A DNA stretch of 5,080 nucleotides, taken from the NCBI GenBank assembly GCA_020027655.1, contig JAHKKJ010000337.1, positions 1 to 5,080 on the forward strand, read 5' to 3'. This DNA is from Deltaproteobacteria bacterium. Its GTDB lineage: Bacteria; Desulfobacterota; Binatia; UBA9968. Under the pieces are notes generated by a model. The model was not told the DNA's origin. It made no database searches and saw only the letters and a program-made list of their open reading frames with translations. This document shows positions 1 to 5,080 of this stretch, piece after piece. Each line of letters begins with the position of its first letter. Positions within the stretch are counted from its first letter, which is position 1. The translations under genes were made by a program, and so were the position numbers.

Positions 1-881
1 CAGCGCTCCGCCGCTGAAAGAGCGCTGTGCAAAATTCCGACTCTACCAGGAACGCGTGCATTGACACGATCGATCAGCTGGGGTGTCAAGGAGATCTCCG
101 GAATCAGTATAAGACTGCCACGCCCGGCGCGCCGGGCCTGCTCCATGGCGCGGAGATAAACTTCGGTCTTGCCACTGCCCGTTACACCGTGAAGGAGAAA
201 GGTTTCAAAACCGCCTTCCTTTAGACGATGTTCAATCTTACGGAAAGCCTGTTCCTGCTCCGAATTGAGAACGAACCGGGGCTGAGCCTCCAAAGCCGGC
301 GCGGAACCGGGTTCGAGGAATGTCTTTTCGCTTCTGGTGCGATGGCCGGGTAGCCGCTCGCGAATCTCAACGGCGCCGATTGATTCGAGTCGTTCGATGG
401 CGCCATACAAGTTGCCCCCGGACATTTCGCGCGTCAGAGTTTTGACGCTGAGCTTGCCCTTGCTTTGACGAAGCCGGTCAAGAATCCGCTTTTCCAAGGC
501 ATCGGAAACGTAGAAGGTTCCAGGCTTGAGGGCGATCGTTCTCTGAGTCTCGCTCCTCAGGCTTGGCGGCAAGATAGTGCTGAATACTACTCCCAAGGTG
601 GTGAGATAGTACTGCGCGACCCACTGACTCAGCTGGAGAAGCGCGTTATCAAGGATCGGTCGCTCATCCAATGGCGCGAGGATGGCTCTCGTTCCCGGCA
701 CAACGGTTTCCCGCAACAATTCGAGCACAACGCCGGTTACCTTCCGTTTGCCGAGGGGAATCAATACCCTCATGCCGATCTCGATTCGTTCCCATAGCGG
801 GTCTGGAACTTTGTAGATCAGAGGCTCTTTTAGAGGCGTGGGAATAGCGATCCGAGCAAATTTTCCCGCCTCTTTATTCAT
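1..881 (-). CDS. priA: Primosomal protein N' (PriA helicase), N-terminal part, runs off left edge
   Basis: PriA is a superfamily 2 3'-to-5' DNA helicase that recognises stalled or repaired forks and reloads the replicative helicase. The - strand reads open without interruption for 293 codons from the ATG at 881 to the edge; full-length PriA is usually about 700-800 residues, so the rest lies outside. Residues about 8-100 (for example PTPLKEPLIYKVPD and IGMRVLIPLGKRKVTGVV) match the 3'-end DNA-binding domain. Residues about 110-190 fit the winged-helix domain. Walker A is GVTGSGKT at residues 232-239, and motif Ia is PEISLTP at 261-267, followed by the LHSALS segment. The DEAD/H box and the zinc-binding cysteines should lie beyond the edge. 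ATG 881 is chosen because the conserved N-terminus starts there and an in-frame stop lies about 13 codons upstream; its Shine-Dalgarno is weak. priA is divergent from the pil operon with no evident functional link. Confidence 0.95.
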   Translation of the reverse strand, partial: MNKEAGKFARIAIPTPLKEPLIYKVPDPLWERIEIGMRVLIPLGKRKVTGVVLELLRETVVPGTRAILAPLDERPILDNALLQLSQWVAQYYLTTLGVVFSTILPPSLRSETQRTIALKPGTFYVSDALEKRILDRLRQSKGKLSVKTLTREMSGGNLYGAIERLESIGAVEIRERLPGHRTRSEKTFLEPGSAPALEAQPRFVLNSEQEQAFRKIEHRLKEGGFETFLLHGVTGSGKTEVYLRAMEQARRAGRGSLILIPEISLTPQLIDRVNARVPGRVGILHSALSAAER

Positions 882-933
882 GCCCGGATTCTTATCGGTG
901 GGCGCGATCAAAAGCAATCAACATTTCTGTCTT

Positions 934-962
934 ACATTACGCACGTTGTTCAAAATTGTAAA
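934..962 (-). promoter_or_regulatory. Candidate sigma-70 promoter for priA (weak)
   Basis: On the - strand, TTTACA (957-962, one mismatch to TTGACA) is followed after 17 bases by TAATGT (934-939), which matches only three of six positions of TATAAT. Spacing is ideal and the implied leader to the priA ATG is about 45 bases, but the -10 element is poor. It is offered only as the best candidate seen upstream of priA. Confidence 0.25.
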
Positions 963-988
963 AATTGGTTGCATCAGCCGAAAATTTT

Positions 989-1010
989 GCACTCCGGTGC
1001 ATTCCAGTGC
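989..1010. repeat. Short inverted repeat GCACT...AGTGC
   Basis: Arms GCACT (989-993) and AGTGC (1006-1010) flank a 12-base spacer; within it GCAC-TCCG-GTGC forms a second, overlapping small hairpin. It lies about 50-70 bases upstream of the -24 element at 1057. An enhancer-type activator site is one possibility, but the arms are short enough to be chance. Confidence 0.25.
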
Positions 1011-1056
1011 GGCGAACTGGGTTGAAAAATCAACGATTCGCTGCCGTCCTCTTACA

Positions 1057-1072
1057 TGGCAGAGGTCTTGCT
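1057..1072 (+). promoter_or_regulatory. Candidate sigma-54 (RpoN) -24/-12 promoter for the hth-pilMNOPQ operon
   Basis: TGGCAGAGGTCTTGCT has the sigma-54 form TGGCA-N6-TTGC-T, with the essential GG (1058-1059) and GC (1070-1071) separated by exactly 10 bases. Only the sixth base of TGGCAC deviates. Transcription would start near 1083, giving a leader of about 113 bases before the ATG at 1196. Sigma-54 control through PilR-type activators is known for pilin genes in several proteobacteria. Its use for the assembly operon here is inference; no activator gene is in the window. Confidence 0.5.
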
Positions 1073-1096
1073 TACCCAAGGCGCTGAGGCCTCCAT

Positions 1097-1110
1097 AATT
1101 ATTGATAATT
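1097..1110. repeat. AT-rich palindrome AATTAT-TG-ATAATT
   Basis: Perfect 6-base arms (1097-1102 and 1105-1110) are separated by TG. It lies in the AT-rich stretch just downstream of the predicted sigma-54 start point, so it would be in the transcribed leader or overlap a promoter region. It could be a protein-binding site. AT-rich DNA produces such palindromes readily, so confidence is modest. Confidence 0.35.
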
Positions 1111-1123
1111 AAGATTAATTTTG

Positions 1124-1145
1124 TCGATCTGAATAGTTTGATCGA
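1124..1145. promoter_or_regulatory. Inverted repeat TCGATC-N10-GATCGA, candidate operator
   Basis: Perfect 6-base arms TCGATC (1124-1129) and GATCGA (1140-1145) are spaced 10 bases apart, giving centre-to-centre spacing of 16 bases. It lies 50 bases upstream of the hth start codon and downstream of the -24/-12 element. The position suits an autoregulatory operator for the small HTH protein encoded next. This assignment is inference from position and symmetry only. Confidence 0.35.
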
Positions 1146-1181
1146 ATATTACAGTTCGGCGCGATCGGGCGTCCCGCCTGA

Positions 1182-1186
1182 AGAGG
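1182..1186 (+). promoter_or_regulatory. Shine-Dalgarno of the hth gene (AGAGG)
   Basis: AGAGG, extended upstream by GA, ends 9 bases before the ATG at 1196. This supports that start and shows the small ORF is likely translated from its own site rather than being a chance frame. Confidence 0.6.
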
Positions 1187-1195
1187 TCTGAACGC

Positions 1196-1390
1196 ATGGA
1201 CGAGAACAACGTCAAGAAAATCCGCGAAGCCAAGATGCTAAGCAAGGCAGAGCTCGCACGTATGGCAGGGCTCTCTCCTCTCACTATAGATCGCATTGAG
1301 AAAGGAAAACCCTGTCGGATGGCGACGAAGAGAAAGATTCTTTTAGCCCTAGGGTTGAAGTTTCATCAAAAGCAAAGAGTTTTTGAGTGA
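1196..1390 (+). CDS. Small XRE/Cro-type helix-turn-helix protein, first gene of the pil operon
   Basis: This 64-residue protein is almost entirely one XRE/Cro-C1 DNA-binding domain (residues about 6-54). The core is SKAELARMAGLSPLTIDRIEKGK (residues 16-38): SKAELARMAG gives the first helix and turn, and SPLTIDRIEKG gives the recognition helix and the usual closing E-x-G. The following KRKILLALGL (45-54) is the typical fifth helix. There is no sensor, oligomerisation or membrane segment. The start is supported by an AGAGG site 9 bases upstream. Its TGA overlaps the GTG of pilM in GTGA, so the two are probably translationally coupled. A role as local repressor or activator of the pil operon is inferred from position. 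I recall similar short HTH genes next to pilM in deltaproteobacteria but have not checked this. The DNA target is unknown; the inverted repeat at 1124-1145 is a candidate. Confidence 0.88.
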   Translation: MDENNVKKIREAKMLSKAELARMAGLSPLTIDRIEKGKPCRMATKRKILLALGLKFHQKQRVFE

Positions 1391-2490
1391 TAACGATGGC
1401 TGGTCTCTCGAGCAAATTGAATCTCGGCTTCTTGAGTTCCATCGGGCAAAAGGACAGTTACGTTGCGTTCGACATCGGCTCGAGCTCAGTCAAAATGGTC
1501 GAGGCAGCAGTCGATAAGAGCGGGTGCCGATTGCTAAACGTTGGCGTCCTACCTCTGCCTCCTGGAGCGGTGCAAAACAACATGGTGATGGAAGGGCGCT
1601 TGGTCGCGGAAGCTATCCGAAAGCTCATCCAACAGCACGGTGTAAAATCGAGTAAGGTGATCACAGCCGTTCCAGGAAGAGCGGTCATTATAAAAAAGAT
1701 TCAGATGCCTCGGCAAGACGAAGATGAACTGGAAGCCAACGTCGAGTTTGAGGCAAACAAACTCATTCCAGAGAATCTCGAGAACGTCAATCTAGATTAT
1801 CAAGTCCTCGGTTATCTCGAGGACGGAAACAAAATTGAAGTGCTGCTCGTGGCGGTCAAAAAAGAGATCGTCAACAGTTTCGCAGATGTTATCGAAGCGG
1901 CAGGGCTCACGCCGACAATTATTGATGTTGACTATTTCGCAATGGAAAGCATGTATGAAACCAATTACGAGCCCCAAGCCGCTGGCGAGGTCATTGGCCT
2001 CATTCACATCGGCGCTCGCTACACGAGCATTAACGTGCTCAGCAATGGAATCTCCACCTTTACGGGCGACCTACCTGTCGGCGGCCAGGAGTTTACCGAT
2101 AGTCTAAGGAGGGCGATGCAGATCTCCGATGAGGAAGCGGAGACTTTTAAGGTCGCGGGACTTATAAATGGGGACAAGGGGTCTGACTTGGAAGCGCTGC
2201 TAAGACCAGCGGCACAGTCGTTGGCAGAGGACATCCAGCGAACCCTTAGCTTATACGGCGCGATAGATTCGGAAGAAAGCATTCGAAACATTTACCTAAC
2301 CGGTGGTGGAGCCAAGGTTGTTGGTTTGACCTCCGTCATGGAGGAAAGGCTTGGGGTGCCGGTACAGCTCGCGGAACCGTTTCGTAATTTTCACGTAAGT
2401 AAGAACCTTAACAAGGCGTCTTTAGCAGAAGTGGCGCCGCTGTTGGGAGTAGCCATCGGGTTGGCCATTAGGAGACCGGGCGACAAATGA
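1387..2490 (+). CDS. pilM: Type IV pilus assembly protein PilM (actin-like ATPase)
   Basis: PilM is a cytoplasmic FtsA/actin-like protein that binds ATP and the cytoplasmic tail of PilN, recruiting the inner-membrane pilus platform. The 367 residues match the family's usual length of about 350-370. Visible motifs are the first phosphate loop FDIGSSSVKMVE (28-39), the second phosphate motif GLIHIGARYTSINVL (204-218), and the adenosine motif IYLTGGGAKVVGL (302-314). The conserved segment VITAVPGRAVIIKKIQMP lies at about residue 91-108, followed by a Glu-rich stretch. There is no signal peptide or membrane segment. The start is GTG 1387, overlapping the HTH stop as GTGA, with AAAGAG 7 bases upstream; ATG 1396 (residue 4) is the alternative and has a poorer site. 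The TGA overlaps the pilN ATG. Confidence 0.97.
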   Translation: MITMAGLSSKLNLGFLSSIGQKDSYVAFDIGSSSVKMVEAAVDKSGCRLLNVGVLPLPPGAVQNNMVMEGRLVAEAIRKLIQQHGVKSSKVITAVPGRAVIIKKIQMPRQDEDELEANVEFEANKLIPENLENVNLDYQVLGYLEDGNKIEVLLVAVKKEIVNSFADVIEAAGLTPTIIDVDYFAMESMYETNYEPQAAGEVIGLIHIGARYTSINVLSNGISTFTGDLPVGGQEFTDSLRRAMQISDEEAETFKVAGLINGDKGSDLEALLRPAAQSLAEDIQRTLSLYGAIDSEESIRNIYLTGGGAKVVGLTSVMEERLGVPVQLAEPFRNFHVSKNLNKASLAEVAPLLGVAIGLAIRRPGDK

Positions 2491-3098
2491 TACGGATAAA
2501 TCTTCTTCCCGTTAAGGAACTGAAGGCGGAGGTAGTCCGGCGTCGCGAGCTCATGATCGGCGGCGTCTCCCTCGCCCTGACGGGCGTTTTGATACTTGGT
2601 GTTTATGCCTACCAATGGCGCCAGGCTTCGGTGTTTGAAAAGGAGTTGGATGAACTCCGGAAGGAGCTCCAGGTCCTGAATGTTAAGGCGAAGGATGTCA
2701 CGGAGCTACAAAGAAAGATCAAGGAGTTTGAAGGCAAGAGCAAAGTCATTGACGACATCAACAAGAAAAAGTCTGGGCCTGTGCGCGTTATGGAGAGCCT
2801 CGCCGTCGCGACTCCAAGTGCGTTGTGGCTGACCGAGTTCAAGGAGATAGGCGGGAATCTGACCATCACGGGAGTGGCCGTGGATAATCAGACCATCGCT
2901 GAATTTCTCAAAGCCTTAGCTTCTCATGCTTATTTCAATAATACGGAGCTGGTGGAAACAACTCAAAATCAGCAGCCGGGTCTACCGCCAAGGCGGTTCT
3001 TGATCAAGTCACGACTCATCTATCAACCGAATGTCGCCTCGACGAGCGCCGCAAAGCCTGTACATGCTCCCGTTACAATAAAGGACAACTCAAGGTGA
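2487..3098 (+). CDS. pilN: Type IV pilus inner-membrane assembly protein PilN
   Basis: PilN is a bitopic inner-membrane protein that binds PilM through its N-terminal tail and pairs with PilO in the periplasm. The hallmark INLLP motif is at residues 4-8 of the cytoplasmic tail. A charged stretch (VRRRE, 17-21) precedes one membrane segment (about 22-42). A predicted coiled coil follows at about 45-95, rich in E/K/L (ELDELRKELQVL and further). The ferredoxin-like periplasmic domain begins near VRVMESLAVATPSALWLTEF (about 99-118). The C-terminal 25 residues (ASTSAAKPVHAP) look disordered. Length is 203 residues, typical of the family at about 180-210. The ATG lies in an ATGA overlap with pilM, and AGGAG (2470-2474) sits 12 bases upstream, slightly far. 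Its TGA overlaps the pilO GTG. Confidence 0.96.
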   Translation: MIRINLLPVKELKAEVVRRRELMIGGVSLALTGVLILGVYAYQWRQASVFEKELDELRKELQVLNVKAKDVTELQRKIKEFEGKSKVIDDINKKKSGPVRVMESLAVATPSALWLTEFKEIGGNLTITGVAVDNQTIAEFLKALASHAYFNNTELVETTQNQQPGLPPRRFLIKSRLIYQPNVASTSAAKPVHAPVTIKDNSR

Positions 3099-3715
3099 AC
3101 CAGCTCCTAACGCAGACTCTTGGACTTCCTCGCCAACAAAAAATTGGCATCCTGGCCGGTCTGATTATATTTCTTTTGGTGATTGGCTATTTCTACGTTT
3201 ATCTTCCTGGCGACGACAAGGTAACCAAATTAGGCGAGGAGATTACAGGGGTACGCGGCGATCGCGACAAAAAAAAGGCCCTTTCGGCTAATCTCCCGAA
3301 GCTGCAAAAAGAGGCGCAGGAGTGGGATGCAAAACTTAAAGCCGCAATGGCGCAGCTGCCTAATCGCAAGGAGATTCCCGATCTCTTGAGCAGTCTTTCG
3401 ACGAAAGCCAGGGAAGCGGGTTTGGAGATCTTGCTGTTCCGACCCCGAGCCGAGAACTTCCAAGAATTTTATGCCGAGATACCGGTGGATATCGTCGTGC
3501 GGGGCGGATTTTTTAATGCGGTGACCTTCTTTGACGAAGTCGGCAAATTAAACCGCCTTGTAAACATCGATAATATTGATCTGAAGAACCCCAAAGTGGG
3601 CGGCGATCAAGTCGCTTTGGAGATCTCAACGTTGGCAACCACGTATCGCTTTTTGGACGAAGCTGAACGAAAAACAGTGGCGGAAGAAAAAGCCAAGGCT
3701 GCAGCTAAAAAATAG
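3095..3715 (+). CDS. pilO: Type IV pilus inner-membrane assembly protein PilO
   Basis: PilO is the partner of PilN; the heterodimer connects inner-membrane PilM/PilN to PilP and the secretin. The 206 residues show a short cytoplasmic tail (1-16), one membrane helix (about 17-37, IGILAGLIIFLLVIGYFYVYL), a coiled coil (about 42-90), and a PilO ferredoxin-like domain from LPNRKEIPDLLSSLSTKAREAGLEI through the IDNIDLKNP segment. An Ala/Lys/Glu-rich tail (AERKTVAEEKAKAAAKK) ends the protein. It starts at a GTG within a GTGA overlap with pilN, and AAGGA (3081-3085) is 9 bases upstream. Codons 59-61 form an A8 tract with a potential -1 slippery heptamer, listed separately. The TAG stop is followed, in the same frame, by two codons and then the pilP ATG. 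Confidence 0.95.
   Translation: MNQLLTQTLGLPRQQKIGILAGLIIFLLVIGYFYVYLPGDDKVTKLGEEITGVRGDRDKKKALSANLPKLQKEAQEWDAKLKAAMAQLPNRKEIPDLLSSLSTKAREAGLEILLFRPRAENFQEFYAEIPVDIVVRGGFFNAVTFFDEVGKLNRLVNIDNIDLKNPKVGGDQVALEISTLATTYRFLDEAERKTVAEEKAKAAAKK
3269..3300 (+). other. A8 tract with dnaX-like slippery heptamer and small stem-loop in pilO
   Basis: Eight adenines (3269-3276) followed by G give codons AAA AAA AAG, so the heptamer A-AAA-AAG is in the frame used for -1 frameshifting in Escherichia coli dnaX. Six bases past the slip site, TTCGG (3283-3287) and CCGAA (3296-3300) can form a 5-bp stem with an 8-base loop. A -1 shift reads GGC CCT TTC GGC TAA and stops at 3291, giving a 65-residue PilO with only its tail, membrane helix and a little coiled coil. 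AGGGG lies about 18 bases before the tract, farther than the stimulatory site in dnaX. The stem is weak, so function is uncertain. Confidence 0.3.
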
Positions 3716-3721
3716 CCGGAC

Positions 3722-4342
3722 ATGGTTACCTGGGTAAAAACAATTGTTTGTACAATCTTACTTTTCGCTCCGGGCTTCACCGGCGCCCAGGAGAAGTTGG
3801 AGACACCTTCGCAGAAAACCAAAGAGGCCGTCGATAAGTTGCTGAGAGCTCCGAGTGTCGTCGGCAAGAGCTTGCAGGACTTGAGTAACGCGGCAAAGGC
3901 CAAACTCCAGGACGCAGTTGCAGAAACCAAATCGACAAAGGCAAACTCTGAGGGCCCAGCGCCAGCTGAACAAAAGTCTGATTCGCAGTCTCCAGTGAAC
4001 TCTTCAACGGTTGGAAAACGTGATCCCTTTCGGCCTTTTACGTTGAACACGCGGTTCAATAATCGTCTCCGTGAAAACCTCTCGCCCTTGGAGCGGTATG
4101 ACTTAGGGCAACTAAGATTGGTGGGCGTTGTCTGGCATGTCAAGGAACCCAGCGCGATGATCGAGGACTCAGTGGGGCTTGGTTATATTGTCAAGGTGGG
4201 CACCCCGATAGGCGCAAACGACGGCAAGGTCAGGGCGATCAAACCGAATGAAATTATCATTGAGGAAACTTATGTTGATCTATTGGGGGTGAAGAAAAAG
4301 CGCGAGGTCAACATCAAGCTATCCATGGAGAAGGCGGAATGA
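3722..4342 (+). CDS. pilP: Type IV pilus assembly protein PilP, secreted form without lipobox
   Basis: PilP is the periplasmic bridge between PilN/PilO and the PilQ secretin. The N-terminus looks like a signal peptide: K6, a hydrophobic stretch at about 7-17, and a likely cleavage after TGA at residues 20-22. The only cysteine in it (C10) lies inside the hydrophobic stretch, so no lipobox is present. Residues about 23-98 form a low-complexity linker rich in Lys, Ala, Ser, Thr and Glu. The conserved C-terminal beta-sandwich domain starts at RDPFRPF (100-106) and continues through LSPLERYDLGQLRLVGVVW (from 120), the GYIVKVGTPIG segment and KPNEIIIEE. Length is 206 residues. The start is 6 bases after the pilO stop with no clear Shine-Dalgarno, the only non-overlapping junction in the operon. 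Its TGA overlaps the pilQ ATG. Confidence 0.93.
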   Translation: MVTWVKTIVCTILLFAPGFTGAQEKLETPSQKTKEAVDKLLRAPSVVGKSLQDLSNAAKAKLQDAVAETKSTKANSEGPAPAEQKSDSQSPVNSSTVGKRDPFRPFTLNTRFNNRLRENLSPLERYDLGQLRLVGVVWHVKEPSAMIEDSVGLGYIVKVGTPIGANDGKVRAIKPNEIIIEETYVDLLGVKKKREVNIKLSMEKAE

Positions 4343-4358
4343 AGAAGTCGAAGGGGAG
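4327..4358 (+). promoter_or_regulatory. Two alternative ribosome-binding sites for pilQ
   Basis: GGAGAAGG (4327-4334) serves ATG 4339, which overlaps the pilP stop as ATGA; GGAG is 8 bases from it. AAGGGGAG (4351-4358) lies 10 bases before a second in-frame ATG at 4369 (residue 11). The second start would give a shorter, more usual signal peptide with the cysteine at position 32. The sequence alone does not decide between them; the first is favoured because every other overlap in the operon follows that pattern. Confidence 0.5.
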
Positions 4359-5080
4359 CGGAACAACGATGTGGATGGGCGTTAAATTCAGCAGGATCAG
4401 ACCTCGGTATTGGTGTTCCGTGGGTTGTCTTTTGACTGGATTCGGCTTCGGATTCGCCGGTTGTGCGCCAACGGTCAATGAGCAAAAGAATACGACGGGA
4501 GGAGTAGTGGAAGGTGCAGCCATCGCCCAAGGGCGTCCGGAGCAAAAAGGAGGACAAAGACTGGCTTCGGCAAAACAAGATACGCCGCAAACACAGTTAG
4601 TTCGAGTACAGGATCTGTCCGTCCGCGAAGAATCGGGACAAACGATTCTCCAGCTAAAACTCACGAAACCTGTTTCCCAGTATCGCCATTTTCCACTGAC
4701 CCAGCCGGCGCGAGTCGTGGTGGACATGTTTGGCGATTTTGCGCGGCAAGCGGATGTGGAAAGTTTCCGGGTCGGCGCCAATGCAGTGAGCACGGTAAGT
4801 TTCAGTTCCGGCGAAGGCTATCTGCGCATGACTATAGAGACGGCGACGTCGACAGTGCCTTCCTATGTGATTACCCCCGAAGAGGGAGGAATCAAGGTCG
4901 TCTTCGGCTTTTCCGATCCTAAAGCGAGCGATAAAAGGGTATTTGACCTGGTTAGAGGTGGGAAAAAAATAGAGGCTAAAAGCGCGGCTCGGGGCACTGT
5001 TTCCACGGATGCCGGCCAGGTTGCTTCCCCTAAAGAAGAGATACCTACTGAGGGGAAAAAATACATCGGGCAAAAATTAT
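4339..5080 (+). CDS. pilQ: Type IV pilus secretin PilQ, N-terminal part with lipoprotein-type signal and AMIN domain; runs off right edge
   Basis: PilQ forms the outer-membrane secretin ring through which the pilus emerges. The frame is open for 247 codons to the edge; family members are commonly 600-900 residues, so the N1 and secretin core domains lie outside. The N-terminus is basic (K2, K3, K5, K16, R19, R21, R23), then hydrophobic (about 25-41), ending FAGC with the cysteine at 42. This is a near-consensus lipobox (Phe instead of Leu at -3). Alanine follows the cysteine, compatible with outer-membrane sorting. After a Gln/Gly-rich linker, residues about 87-195 form one AMIN domain, a peptidoglycan-binding module, including PARVVVDMFGDF (123-134). 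A polar linker follows, and the final KKYIGQKL looks like the entry to the STN/N0 domain. ATG 4339 overlaps the pilP stop; ATG 4369 is the alternative. Confidence 0.93.
   Translation, partial: MKKSKGSGTTMWMGVKFSRIRPRYWCSVGCLLTGFGFGFAGCAPTVNEQKNTTGGVVEGAAIAQGRPEQKGGQRLASAKQDTPQTQLVRVQDLSVREESGQTILQLKLTKPVSQYRHFPLTQPARVVVDMFGDFARQADVESFRVGANAVSTVSFSSGEGYLRMTIETATSTVPSYVITPEEGGIKVVFGFSDPKASDKRVFDLVRGGKKIEAKSAARGTVSTDAGQVASPKEEIPTEGKKYIGQKL

Larger units (their letters stand above)
882..1195. other. Divergent intergenic region between priA and the hth-pil operon
   Basis: These 314 bases separate the two divergent starts. Short open frames here are overlapping, lack recognisable domains and are not called as genes. 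The region contains a -24/-12 promoter match facing right (1057-1072), a weak -35/-10 pair facing priA (934-962), a hairpin-like repeat (989-1010), an AT-rich stretch at about 1091-1122, and two palindromes (1097-1110 and 1124-1145). AAAATTG occurs twice nine bases apart (952-958 and 961-967), followed by the palindrome AAAATTTT at 981-988; I assign no function to these. No convincing sigma-70 promoter faces the pil genes: the best pair found, TTGTCG (1121) with AATATT, is poor. Confidence 0.7.

Noticed and set aside
121..140. GC-rich palindrome CCCGGCGCGCCGGG resembling a terminator stem.
   Set aside because: It is inside the priA coding frame (codons for ARRAG), has no loop or following T run, and reflects GC-rich Arg/Ala codons.
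465..797. A 110-codon open frame on the + strand.
   Set aside because: It lies wholly antisense to a continuous priA reading frame with clear helicase motifs; the translated product has no recognisable domain and no good ribosome-binding site.
838..1098. An 86-codon + strand frame spanning the priA start and the intergenic region.
   Set aside because: It overlaps the priA N-terminus in antisense, lacks a good ribosome-binding site, and covers the candidate -24/-12 promoter; no domain is recognised.
1099..1296. A 65-codon - strand frame over the intergenic region and hth gene.
   Set aside because: It is mostly antisense to the HTH gene, which has a recognisable domain and a Shine-Dalgarno.
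3607..4143. A 178-codon open frame on the - strand, long enough to look real.
   Set aside because: It is antisense across the pilO end and pilP, which are firmly identified; its composition resembles reverse-strand translation and shows no domain.
4963..4969. An A7 tract in pilQ where loss of one A would bring a TAG into frame.
   Set aside because: The codon phase (GGG AAA AAA ATA) is not a standard -1 slippery heptamer with a downstream structure, and it lies in a Lys-rich linker where such runs are expected.
4314..5073. Two long open frames on the - strand (159 and 139 codons).
   Set aside because: Both are antisense to pilQ, whose signal and AMIN domain are clear; neither shows a recognisable domain.

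Overview
This window holds the assembly-platform part of a type IV pilus locus. Five genes in the canonical order pilM-pilN-pilO-pilP-pilQ run on the + strand (1387 to past 5080), preceded by a 64-residue helix-turn-helix gene (1196-1390) that overlaps pilM. Divergently, on the - strand, lies the 5' part of priA, the primosomal helicase (881 down to the left edge). priA and pilQ are both cut by the window edges.

Layout. 1-881: first 293 codons of priA, ending just past its Walker A and PEISLTP motifs. 882-1195: a 314-bp divergent intergenic region with no convincing gene. It holds a good -24/-12 (sigma-54 type) promoter match facing the pil genes, an AT-rich stretch with two palindromes, and a weak promoter candidate facing priA. 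1196-1390: small XRE-type regulator. 1387-5080: pilMNOPQ.

Coupling. Four of the five junctions are 4-nt stop/start overlaps (GTGA or ATGA): hth/pilM, pilM/pilN, pilN/pilO and pilP/pilQ. The exception is pilO/pilP, with 6 nt between stop and start. This is a tightly coupled operon, and the regulator is physically part of it.

How the products work together (family knowledge). PilM is a cytoplasmic actin-like ATPase that binds the INLLP tail of the inner-membrane protein PilN. PilN pairs with PilO. PilP is periplasmic and links PilN/PilO to PilQ, the outer-membrane secretin through which the pilus leaves. PilQ here begins with a lipoprotein-type signal and an AMIN (peptidoglycan-binding) domain. 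PilP has an ordinary signal peptide without a lipobox, the reverse of the well-studied Neisseria arrangement.

Organism. A Gram-negative, didermic bacterium. Base composition looks intermediate. Sequence style (PilP C-terminal domain, AMIN-bearing PilQ, small HTH gene ahead of pilM, sigma-54-like promoter) suggests Deltaproteobacteria/Desulfobacterota or a related lineage. This is a judgement from remembered family features, not a search. I see no mobile elements, CRISPR arrays, tRNA or rRNA genes. The window is mostly a known system; the less ordinary points are the coupled regulator with its candidate operator and promoter, the probable lipid-anchored secretin, and a dnaX-like slippery site in pilO.
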